From positions 62,001 to 126,000 of the forward strand of contig JAJPHV010000147.1 of NCBI GenBank assembly GCA_021325095.1: DNA of 64,000 bases, read 5' to 3'. A program made the position numbers and the translations under genes. Shown piece by piece: positions 16,305 through 23,334 of this stretch. The notes under the pieces were generated by a model, which was not told the origin of the DNA, did no database searches, and was given only the letters and a program-made list of their open reading frames with translations. The DNA comes from Chloroflexota bacterium (GTDB taxonomy: Bacteria; Chloroflexota; Anaerolineae; Aggregatilineales; UBA2796). Within the stretch, counting starts at the first letter, position 1. The number at the start of each line of letters is the position of its first letter.

Positions 16305-17195
16305 ATGAACCCTGAAATCCGCGTTGGGGCCAGGTTCCCCGATTTTGAGCTGCCCGACTTCCGCAAACGCACCGCACGCCTTTCCAGTTTCACCAAACCA
16401 AGCCCGATGGATGAGCGGCTGGGCTTCACTGACGGCTACCCGCTGATTGTGGTCTTCTACCGGGGTTTTTACTGCCCACGTGACGGCCAGCAGATGCGGA
16501 TGCTCGTCCAGTTTCAGGACGAACTGGCGGTGAACTACTGCAAGCTGGTAGCGATCAGCGTCGATCCACCGCTGGTCTGCGCGGCATACCGCTACGGCCT
16601 GGGCGCAGCATGGCCCTTCCTGAGCGACGAAAAGCGGGAAGTGGTCAAGATGCTCGGCATCCTGGACGAAACCGAGGGCGAGTATGCCTACTGCTCACAG
16701 CCATTCACCTTTGTCCTGGCGCCCGACCTGACCATTCACAAGATTTACAACGGCTGGTATTTCGTGGGCCGCCCAACCCTGGAAGAACTGCGCCAGGATT
16801 TGCGGGCGTTGATGGAGCGCCGCTCGAATTACAGTTACGAGGCGTACAATGCGCCTGCCATCCGCGCCGTGCGCATCCCGGCGCAGGAGTGGGCCAACGG
16901 CGCGCCACCGCTTGGCGCCAACGGCCTGCCCGTTGCGCACGGCGTCGTCAAGTGGTTCCGCTACGACGACGGCTACGGCATGATCGCCAGCGATGACGGC
17001 CAGGCCATCTTTTTCCACTTCACGGCCATTCCGGGGGAAGGCTACCGCACCGTGGCGCCGGGCGCAGAGGTTGACTTCGAGGTAGTCAACGCGCCAAGCG
17101 GTCTGAGCGCGCGCAACGTGCAGATCGCACGGCAGCCGACGCTTGGCCCTGCGCCTATCGAGTCGAAGACGTATTCGGGAACGAACCGGGGGTAG
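16305..17195 (+). CDS. Peroxiredoxin (AhpC/TSA) fused to a cold-shock domain
   Basis: Residues 1-175 form an AhpC/TSA thioredoxin-like peroxidase domain: VGARFPDFELPDF at the start, the peroxidatic-type cysteine C57 in VFYRGFYCPRDGQQM, and LVAISVDPP. Other cysteines (79, 92, 130) could resolve. Residues about 211-275 are a cold-shock domain, with GVVKWF, an RNP1-like DGYGMI and an RNP2-like IFFHF, then EVDFEVVNAPSGLSARNVQ. The combination predicts a redox-active enzyme tethered to single-stranded nucleic acid. GAAAGGA precedes the ATG. The frame is continuous with no sign of a joint error. Confidence 0.88.
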   Translation: MNPEIRVGARFPDFELPDFRKRTARLSSFTKPSPMDERLGFTDGYPLIVVFYRGFYCPRDGQQMRMLVQFQDELAVNYCKLVAISVDPPLVCAAYRYGLGAAWPFLSDEKREVVKMLGILDETEGEYAYCSQPFTFVLAPDLTIHKIYNGWYFVGRPTLEELRQDLRALMERRSNYSYEAYNAPAIRAVRIPAQEWANGAPPLGANGLPVAHGVVKWFRYDDGYGMIASDDGQAIFFHFTAIPGEGYRTVAPGAEVDFEVVNAPSGLSARNVQIARQPTLGPAPIESKTYSGTNRG

Positions 17196-17202
17196 GGACA
17201 GA

Positions 17203-17240
17203 CGCCCCTCTCCACAGGATGGAGAGGGGTTGGGGGTGAG
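17203..17240. repeat. Family-A palindrome, copy 8 (right half), in a convergent gap
   Basis: Inner hairpin CCCCTCTCCACAGGATGGAGAGGGG plus right outer arm TTGGGGGTGAGG, without the left arm. It lies between the convergent peroxiredoxin fusion and the small basic protein gene. Confidence 0.85.
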
Positions 17241-17250
17241 GCCCAACCGG

Positions 17251-17424
17251 CTATTTCTGGCTGTCCTTCTTCTTGTCCTTACGCTGACTCTTCTGCTTGT
17301 TCACCGTCGCGTAGCCGATCCGCTCGGCTTCCTTCTCGGAATAGCCTTCCTTCTTCTCGCTCTCCTTGATGTGTTCGGCCTGGCGTTCTTCCTTCTCGGT
17401 AAAACGATGCCCTTTGCCTGGCAT
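17251..17424 (-). CDS. Small basic protein of the 'plasmid stabilization'-like type
   Basis: This 57-residue protein begins MPGKGHRFTEKEERQAEHI and has the core YSEKEAERIGYATVNKQ before a lysine-rich tail ending KDKKKDSQK. This pattern matches a widespread family of tiny charged proteins often labelled plasmid stabilization protein, with no proven function. A strong GAGGAGG lies eight to nine bases before the ATG. It is convergent with the peroxiredoxin fusion gene. The coding evidence rests on the family pattern and the ribosome site. Confidence 0.65.
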   Translation of the reverse strand: MPGKGHRFTEKEERQAEHIKESEKKEGYSEKEAERIGYATVNKQKSQRKDKKKDSQK

Positions 17425-17533
17425 GATCTGATCCTCCTCAACTAGTCTGGTTATCGATAATGTACACCTGACGTGGCAGAGCTGGAGCGATTTATAAGCG
17501 TCCTTTAAGCTGTTACTTCGTAGAGACCAATTA

Positions 17534-17587
17534 AGCCCTGGGCTGAAGCCGCAGGGCTGAGATTACAAAGCCCCTATGGGGCTGAAG
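17534..17587. repeat. Family-B repeat, copy 1
   Basis: The element runs AGCCCTGGGCTGAAGCC, then GCAGGGCTGAGATTACAAAG, then the hairpin AGCCCC-TAT-GGGGCT. A reverse-complement relative occurs near 20988-21036. This copy lies just past the end of htpG, where the last hairpin could help terminate the leftward transcript. Confidence 0.75.
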
Positions 17588-17602
17588 AAGCAGACAACAC
17601 AA

Positions 17603-19450
17603 TTACTCGCGCCTGGTGGCCGCTTCCATCAACGCCTGGATGCGCGGAACCATGTCCGCCGGGTTGGGATGGATGCCTTCGAGCAGCAAGGCGCTCTCAA
17701 AAAGCTGTTCGGCCACCTGATCGACCAGCGCATCGTCGCCCATCGCGGACAGGTTGCGGATGAGCGGGTGGCGCGGGTTCAGTTCCAGGATGCGGCTGGG
17801 CGGGGCCGGGAATTCCTTATCGAGCAGGCGGTAGACACGCTCCATGTCGGCGCCGAAGCCCTTGTCCGGCGAGACAAGGCGGGCCGGGCTTTCGGTGAGC
17901 ACCTTCGATTCGCGCACGTCACTGACCCGCTCGCCAAGCACCTTTTTGAAACGCTCAACCAGCGCGTTAAAGTCCTCAGCGGGCAGCGCTTCGCCCTGTG
18001 GTTCCGGCTCTTTTCCGGCAGGCAGTTCAAGCTCGGCATCCGCGCCGTTATGCAGCTTTTTGCCCTGGAACTCCGGCACGGCGTTGATCATGAAGCTGTC
18101 GATGGTATCGGTCAGGAACAGCACCTCGATGCCGCGCGACTTGAACACGTCCAGGTGCGGGCTGCGCGCGATGGATTTGAGGTCTTCACCAAACAGGTAG
18201 TAAATCTCATCCTGACCCTCGGCCATGCGCTCGACGTATTGCTTGAGCGACACCCAACCCTCGCTATCCCGCGAGGTGTGGAAGCGCAGCAGCCCGATCA
18301 GGCGTTCCCGGTTGAGGGCGTCGGTGGTCGCGCCCTCCTTCAGAACACGCCCGAACTCCTTCCAGAACCGCCCATACTTATCCGGGTCTTTTTCCGCCAG
18401 CGCTTCCATCTCGCCAATCAATTTACTGCTCAGGGCACTCTTCAGTTTCGCCATGACGCGGTTGGCCTGCACGGTCTCGCGCGAGATGTTGAGGGGCAAA
18501 TCCTCCGAATCGACCACGCCCTCGACAAAGCGCATCCACTGCGGCAGCAGGTCTTTGGCATGTTCCTGGATCAAGACCTTGCGCGCGTACAGGCGTGGGC
18601 CGCCCTCGTAATCCGGCTGGAACAGACCGCGATCCATCGTCGAGGGCACATAGAGCAGGCTATAGAACTGCACCGGCGCGTCACTGACCTGATGGACACG
18701 CAGGAAGGGCTCGCCGGGGTCGTAAGTCAACTGCTTGTAGAAGTCCAGATATTCCTGGTCACTCACCTCACGCGGGCTACGCCGCCAGAGCGCCGTCTGC
18801 GCATTGGCTACCTTGTCGCCAACGTAGATCGGGAAGGCAATGTAGTTCGAGTGCTTCTTGACGATCCGTTCCAGCCGGAATTCGCTCAGGAATTCATCGG
18901 CCTCCTCCTTGACGTGGATCACGATGTCCGTGCCCCGGCTGGTCTTTTCGGCAGGTTCGATGGTGTACGAATTGCTGCCCGTACTCGTCCAGGTATAAGC
19001 CTGATCGCCCGGGCGGAACGAGCGCGAGGTGACACTGACTTTATCGGCCACCATAAAGACCGAATAAAAGCCGACGCCGAACTGGCCGATGATGTCTGTG
19101 GAGATGCTGCCCTTTTCCTTGAGCGCATTCAGGAAGGCCGTTGCGCCGGAATGGGCAATCGTCCCCAGGTTCTCGATCATCTCGTCGTGGTTCATACCAA
19201 TGCCAGTGTCGCTGACGGTGATCGTTCTGGCGTCCTTGTCCACCTTGATGCGGATCGCCAGTTCGGCATCCGGATCGACCACGTCTTTGGTGGTCAGCAT
19301 CTCGAATTGGAGGCGGTGCAGCGCATCGGAGGCGTTTGACACCAGTTCCCGCAAGAAGATTTCCCGATCCGTATACAGCGAATGGACCAGAATATTTAGG
19401 AGTTGCTGGATCTCCGCTCGAAATTCAAAGGATTGAGTCGCAACGCTCAT
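17603..19450 (-). CDS. htpG: HtpG, Hsp90-family chaperone
   Basis: The 615-residue protein has the full bacterial Hsp90 layout: the GHKL ATPase domain (LVHSLYTDREIFLRELVSNA, then SDTGIGMNHDEMIENLGTIA, then GQFGVGFYS), a middle domain with SRETVQANRVM, and a C-terminal dimerisation domain. It folds client proteins under stress. The ATG at 19450 follows AGGAG. In-frame upstream codons would encode only a translated family-A repeat (PLSASQRGE), so I exclude them. Confidence 0.97.
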   Translation of the reverse strand: MSVATQSFEFRAEIQQLLNILVHSLYTDREIFLRELVSNASDALHRLQFEMLTTKDVVDPDAELAIRIKVDKDARTITVSDTGIGMNHDEMIENLGTIAHSGATAFLNALKEKGSISTDIIGQFGVGFYSVFMVADKVSVTSRSFRPGDQAYTWTSTGSNSYTIEPAEKTSRGTDIVIHVKEEADEFLSEFRLERIVKKHSNYIAFPIYVGDKVANAQTALWRRSPREVSDQEYLDFYKQLTYDPGEPFLRVHQVSDAPVQFYSLLYVPSTMDRGLFQPDYEGGPRLYARKVLIQEHAKDLLPQWMRFVEGVVDSEDLPLNISRETVQANRVMAKLKSALSSKLIGEMEALAEKDPDKYGRFWKEFGRVLKEGATTDALNRERLIGLLRFHTSRDSEGWVSLKQYVERMAEGQDEIYYLFGEDLKSIARSPHLDVFKSRGIEVLFLTDTIDSFMINAVPEFQGKKLHNGADAELELPAGKEPEPQGEALPAEDFNALVERFKKVLGERVSDVRESKVLTESPARLVSPDKGFGADMERVYRLLDKEFPAPPSRILELNPRHPLIRNLSAMGDDALVDQVAEQLFESALLLEGIHPNPADMVPRIQALMEAATRRE

Positions 19451-19476
19451 AGCGCGATTCTCCTGTTTTATGGTTG

Positions 19477-19580
19477 ACCTCACCCCCGGCCTCTCCCCAA
19501 CTGGCGAGGGGGAACCGATGGGCGTTGCGGCTCGATCTGGCTCTCCTCGCTGCGAAGCGGAGAGGGGCCGGGGGTGAGGT
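19477..19580. repeat. Family-A palindrome, copy 9 (full two-hairpin form)
   Basis: Left arm CCTCACCCCCGGCC, first hairpin CTCTCCCCAACTGGCGAGGGGG, spacer, second hairpin CTCTCCTCGCTGCGAAGCGGAGAGG and right arm GGCCGGGGGTGAGG. It lies in the divergent region between htpG and the DHS-like gene; the rest of this 323-base gap holds the promoter candidate at 19705. Confidence 0.88.
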
Positions 19581-19704
19581 TCTGACGAACTTTCTGGGGC
19601 AGATCGTAGCGCGCTTTTGCAAGAAAATCGCAAGAATCGAATCAGAGTTGTATGGCTGTGACATGGGCCGGAGAACCGTTACACAACTGCAACGGATCGA
19701 CCTA

Positions 19705-19732
19705 TTGACATTTCGGCGCATAGCTATAGTAT
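19705..19732 (+). promoter_or_regulatory. Candidate sigma-70-type promoter for the DHS-like gene
   Basis: A perfect TTGACA lies at 19705-19710, with TATAGTAT at 19725-19732. Taking TAGTAT as the -10 gives a 16-base spacer. It would start transcription about 35 bases before the ATG at 19774. Confidence 0.5.
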
Positions 19733-19773
19733 AGGCGCGCATTGCCCCTATTCGCATGAGCCGGAGTGGAGAA

Positions 19774-20862
19774 ATGCCGCCTGGACGTAAGCTCACGCCG
19801 ATACCCATTACGCCGGGGTTGACCGTTCAACAGCTTGTCGATCATCACCTGATGGCCTACAACGCCGGACGGCTGCGCGAAGCCTGCCTGATTTTCGCCA
19901 ACAAGGTGCTGCGGGAAAACGTCACAGTGGGCCTGACGATCTCCGGCGCGATGACCCCGGCGGGCCTGGGCTACGCTACCGTCGTGCCGCTCATCGAAGC
20001 CGGGCTGGTGGACTGGATCGTGTCCACCGGGGCCAATCTGTACCACGACATCCACTATTCGCTCGGCTACGAGCTGTTCCACATCTCGCCACAGGTGGAC
20101 GACGTGGTGCTGCGCGACGAAAAGATCATTCGCATCTACGACATCGTGTTCGATCAGAGCGTGCTGCTGGAGTCGGACGCTTTCCTGCGCAAGGTGATGG
20201 TTGCCCCGGAATTCCAGCGCAAGATGGGCACGTCGGAACTGCATTACTTGCTCGGCAAATACGTGCGCGCCGCCGAGGACGAGATCGGCGCGCCACATCG
20301 CTCGATCCTGAGCACGGCTTACGCCTACGGCGTGCCAATCTACACGTCCAGCCCCGGCGACTCAACGCTTGGCATGAATGTGGCCGCGCTGCGGCTGGAC
20401 GGCAATAAGCTGGAACTGGACGTGGAGCACGACGTGAACGAAAGCACGGCCATCGTCCACGAGGCGAAAGCCAGCGGCGGGCAGAGCGCCGTCGTCATCT
20501 TCGGCGGCGGCAGCCCCAAGAACTTTGCTTTGCAGACCGAGCCGCAGATGCAGGAAATTCTGGGTATCCCGGAGCGCGGGCACGACTACTTCATCCAGAT
20601 CACCGATGCACGCCCCGACACGGGCGGGCTATCCGGCGCGACGCCCTCCGAGGCGGTGACGTGGGGTAAAATCGATCCGGAGCAGTTGCCGGATACGGTG
20701 GTGTGTTACTGCGACTCGACCATTGCCTGGCCGATCATGACGGCCTACGCCCTGAGCGTTGGACGCAAGCGAGAACACAAGCGCCTGTATGACCGGCGGG
20801 AGGAATTGATGGACAAACTGCGGCAGGCGTTCATCGCCAACAAGGTGGTCGAGGAAGCGTAA
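19774..20862 (+). CDS. Deoxyhypusine synthase-like (probable spermidine-dependent synthase)
   Basis: The 362-residue protein belongs to the deoxyhypusine synthase family. Visible hallmarks are LTISGAMTPAGLG, IVSTGANLYHD (NAD site), DVEHDVNES and the catalytic lysine loop VIFGGGSPKNF. Bacteria lack eIF5A; bacterial relatives are known to make homospermidine or related polyamines by transferring aminobutyl groups from spermidine. The agmatinase gene downstream supports a polyamine role. I chose the ATG at 19774 because GGAGTGGAG precedes it; ATG 19756 is also in frame. Confidence 0.85.
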   Translation: MPPGRKLTPIPITPGLTVQQLVDHHLMAYNAGRLREACLIFANKVLRENVTVGLTISGAMTPAGLGYATVVPLIEAGLVDWIVSTGANLYHDIHYSLGYELFHISPQVDDVVLRDEKIIRIYDIVFDQSVLLESDAFLRKVMVAPEFQRKMGTSELHYLLGKYVRAAEDEIGAPHRSILSTAYAYGVPIYTSSPGDSTLGMNVAALRLDGNKLELDVEHDVNESTAIVHEAKASGGQSAVVIFGGGSPKNFALQTEPQMQEILGIPERGHDYFIQITDARPDTGGLSGATPSEAVTWGKIDPEQLPDTVVCYCDSTIAWPIMTAYALSVGRKREHKRLYDRREELMDKLRQAFIANKVVEEA

Positions 20863-20879
20863 ACAAACACGGCAGCGCC

Positions 20880-21037
20880 CGACGCTAAAGCACCGGGCTG
20901 AATCAGCGAAGCCCGCTTCAGTGGGCTAATTGATCATAGCGCTGCCCATAAGCATGGGTAGCCTTCGATGGGCGCGGGGCCAAACCAGCCTCAGAGAGGC
21001 TTTGTAATCTCAGCCCTGTGGCTTCAGCCCAGGGCCA
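20880..21037. repeat. Family-B repeat copy 2 with neighbouring hairpins
   Basis: At 20988-21036 an inverted version of the 17534 element occurs (GGCTTTGTAATCTCAGCCCT, then GTGGCTTCAGCCCAGGGC). Before it lie two more small hairpins, AGCCC/GGGCT at 20910-20927 and CCCAT/ATGGG at 20945-20958. This fills most of the 206-base gap between the DHS-like and thioesterase genes. Confidence 0.7.
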
Positions 21038-21068
21038 CAAGCAGACGGAGGCCGACAAAGGAAATGCA

Positions 21069-21488
21069 ATGGTGACGCTGGAACAATTGAACGCCGTTGG
21101 TGTCGGCACGTTGCCAGGCTTGCTGGGCATACAGATTGTGGAGGTTCAAGGCACGCAGGTCGTCGGCCAACTGGCGGTGCGCGCCGAATTAATGGCCCCC
21201 AACGGCTACCTGCATGCCGGGTCGGTGATTGCGCTGGCCGATACGACCTGCGGCTACGGCGTTATGCTCAATCTGCCGGAGGGCGCGCAGGGCTTCACGA
21301 CCATCGAACTCAAGAGCAACTTCGTCGGGACGGTGCGCGATGGCACTATCCAGTCCAGAGCCACGCTGGTACATGGTGGGCGCACGACGCAGGTCTGGGA
21401 TGCCACCGTCACCGACACTGCCAACCAGCGAGCCATCGCCATGTTCCGCTGCACGCAGTTGATTCTGTACCCGCGTCAGGGCAGTTAG
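21069..21488 (+). CDS. PaaI-type hotdog thioesterase
   Basis: The 139-residue protein has the PaaI/YbdB hotdog signature: LPGLLGIQIVEVQG, then NGYLHAGSVIALADTTCGYG with the catalytic HAG(A/S) loop, then TTIELKSNFVGTVRDG. Such enzymes hydrolyse acyl-CoA thioesters, often aromatic or medium-chain. AAGG lies before ATG 21069; an earlier in-frame start at 21018 falls within the family-B repeat and is rejected. It is followed after 22 bases by the small repeat protein. Confidence 0.87.
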   Translation: MVTLEQLNAVGVGTLPGLLGIQIVEVQGTQVVGQLAVRAELMAPNGYLHAGSVIALADTTCGYGVMLNLPEGAQGFTTIELKSNFVGTVRDGTIQSRATLVHGGRTTQVWDATVTDTANQRAIAMFRCTQLILYPRQGS

Positions 21489-21510
21489 TTGCAGCAGTGC
21501 GGAGGGAACC

Positions 21511-21711
21511 ATGCCGAAGGTTTTCATTGTGGAGAACCCTGCCAAAGCCGACTACAAGGTTTACGTCGTGGACTACGCCTCGAAGGCGGACGAGCGGGAT
21601 TACGTGGTGGACTTTGAGCGCCAGGCCGACAAGAAAGTCTATGTGGTGGATGACCCCAAAAAGGCCGACAAAAAAGTGTTCTTCGTCGAACTGCCTTCAC
21701 AGGCCGACTGA
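21511..21711 (+). CDS. DUF6150-like five-repeat mini protein
   Basis: This 66-residue protein is built from five units of 12-14 residues with the pattern KVyVVDxxxKADxK: KVFIVENPAKADY, KVYVVDYASKADER, DYVVDFERQADK, KVYVVDDPKKADK and KVFFVELPSQAD. Each should form one beta strand and a turn. This matches the DUF6150 style of repeats (function unknown). A strong GGAGGGA precedes the ATG. The agmatinase TTG start follows three bases after its stop, so the two are tightly coupled. Confidence 0.75.
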   Translation: MPKVFIVENPAKADYKVYVVDYASKADERDYVVDFERQADKKVYVVDDPKKADKKVFFVELPSQAD

Positions 21712-21714
21712 GCC

Positions 21715-22623
21715 TTGAGTGAGTATCGCCACCCGGAGCGTTTCCTGGGCCTGGATGACCCGTCCAGCCAGCGCGAGACCAGCGCCGCCTGGATACTGCC
21801 CATACCGCTCGACTTGACGACCTCATACCTGGGCGGCACACGGCTCGGCCCGTCCGCGATCATTGAGGCGTCGAATCAGGTCGAGTTGTACGACATCGAG
21901 TTCGGGGTTGAGGCCGCGCCCATCTACGGTGTCTCGATGCTGCCCGCGCTGCACCCGACGCTGGCTTCGGCCCGAGAAGCCGTCGAATCGATCACCGAGG
22001 CGGTCAACGCACTCGATTTAGGGGATCGGCTGCTGGTGGCGCTGGGCGGCGAGCACACACTTACGGTGGGGCTGGTGGCGGCCTTTGCGCCGCGCTATCC
22101 CGATCTGTTGGTGGTGCAGATCGACGCGCACAGCGACCTGCGCGACTCGTTCGACGGCACGCCCTACAGCCACGCCTGCACAGCCCGGCGCTTCATCGAG
22201 TACGCGCCCGCGCTGCAACTGGGGATACGCTGCTGGTGTCCGGAAGAAGTCGAATTTTTGCGCCGGACTGACCGGGTGAAAGTGTGGACAGCAGAGGCAA
22301 TCTACCGGGATCGAGAGCGGCACTACCTGGCTGAACTACGGAGGGCGATAGCGGGTCGCCCGGTTTACCTGACAATTGATCTGGATGGACTCGATCCGTC
22401 GATCATGCCCGCCGTCGGCACGCCAGAGCCGGGCGGGATCGGCTGGTACGACTGTCTGGATGTGATTCGCACGGTGGCACAGGCCGGGCAGATTGTGGCC
22501 TTCGACTGCGTGGAATTGTGCCCGATTCCCGGTGGGCACGGATCGGCATTCGCAGCGGCGCGACTGGTTTATAAGACGCTCAACTACGTGATGGCTTCAC
22601 GCGGACAGTTGAAAATGCGCTAG
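21715..22623 (+). CDS. speB: Agmatinase / arginase-family ureohydrolase
   Basis: The 302-residue protein has all the dinuclear manganese motifs of the ureohydrolase family: GGEHTLTVGL, QIDAHSDLRD, then PYSHACTARR and TIDLDGLDPSIMPAVGTPEPGG. The sequence is closest in style to agmatinases, which release urea from agmatine to give putrescine. Its place beside a deoxyhypusine-synthase-like gene supports polyamine synthesis. The start is TTG, three bases after the DUF6150-like stop. The stop overlaps that of the convergent STAS-like gene. Confidence 0.9.
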   Translation: MSEYRHPERFLGLDDPSSQRETSAAWILPIPLDLTTSYLGGTRLGPSAIIEASNQVELYDIEFGVEAAPIYGVSMLPALHPTLASAREAVESITEAVNALDLGDRLLVALGGEHTLTVGLVAAFAPRYPDLLVVQIDAHSDLRDSFDGTPYSHACTARRFIEYAPALQLGIRCWCPEEVEFLRRTDRVKVWTAEAIYRDRERHYLAELRRAIAGRPVYLTIDLDGLDPSIMPAVGTPEPGGIGWYDCLDVIRTVAQAGQIVAFDCVELCPIPGGHGSAFAAARLVYKTLNYVMASRGQLKMR

Positions 22624-23000
22624 GCCGCTGCCTCGGAGTCGACAGGTTCGGCGCGGTTGGCGAGGAGTGCACGGGCCTGTTCCAGCGTGCTGACGGCCAG
22701 CGCCTTCAGAAACGACACGCACAACCCGCAGGCGAAAGTATCATTGCTGACGGCGACAAAAGTACGCACGTTGGCAGGCTTCTGCGAGAGTGTGCGCTGG
22801 AACGACTTGAGCGATTTCAGCGGCGGAACAGGATCACTGTAGAGCAGGTTGAGCATGACATCGACAGTGTGTGTGACCTCTTGCACCCGATGATAGGCTT
22901 CTTCGATAGCGTGGTCGTAGTCCTTCCAGGCCCACGATCCCTCAAAGTCCAGGCGCAAGATGGTGTGGTGGTCGTTGTCCCAGATTATCTCAATCGGCAT
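22620..23000 (-). CDS. Small STAS/SpoIIAA-like protein
   Basis: This 126-residue protein has an N-terminal strand IEIIWDNDHHTILRLDFEGSWAW, then a helix, then VDVMLNLLYSDPVPP and NVRTFVAVSND, giving an alternating beta/alpha layout like SpoIIAA/STAS domains. A gene of similar size and layout occurs at 36783 beside the chemosensory cluster. The function is unknown. The ATG at 23000 has GAGGTG upstream. A candidate -10 TACAAT (minus strand) lies at 23052-23057. Its stop overlaps the agmatinase stop by 3 bases, tail to tail. Confidence 0.6.
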   Translation of the reverse strand: MPIEIIWDNDHHTILRLDFEGSWAWKDYDHAIEEAYHRVQEVTHTVDVMLNLLYSDPVPPLKSLKSFQRTLSQKPANVRTFVAVSNDTFACGLCVSFLKALAVSTLEQARALLANRAEPVDSEAAA

Positions 23001-23204
23001 GATGGGCACACCTCGCAAGAAGTCGGCAAGAATTCAGGATGAATTACCGACATTGTATAACGACCTCAAGTGTACAAGACATTTCTCAAGATAGATTTCG
23101 TAAAAGTTTCACAAAAGTGTCATGGGTGAATTTCCCGACGGCAGCCCAACGCAAAGCAGGCGATCAGTCTGCTGTGCTGCGCAGCGTGGTACATTAAAGG
23201 CAGA

Positions 23205-23320
23205 ACCTCACCCCCGGCCCCTCTCCGCTTCGCAGAGAGGGGAGCAATCACCCTCACCCCTGAATCCCTCTCCACCTGGTAGAGAGGGACTTATAAAGCG
23301 GAGGGAACGGGGGACGAGGT
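23205..23320. repeat. Family-A palindrome, copy 10 (full two-hairpin form)
   Basis: Left arm CCTCACCCCCGGCC, hairpin CCCTCTCCGC-TTC-GCAGAGAGGGG, a second arm CCTCACCCC, hairpin CCCTCTCCACCTGGTAGAGAGGG, and a decayed right arm GGGGGACGAGG. It ends about 15 bases before the PBP start. The rest of this 334-base divergent gap (23001-23204) is AT-richer and holds the minus-strand promoter candidate only. Confidence 0.85.
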
Positions 23321-23334
23321 AACGATGGACAGGG

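Noticed and set aside
17576..19339. Open frame of 587 codons on the plus strand opposite htpG
   Set aside because: It lies fully within htpG, whose protein motifs are unmistakable; the antisense product has no domain signature.
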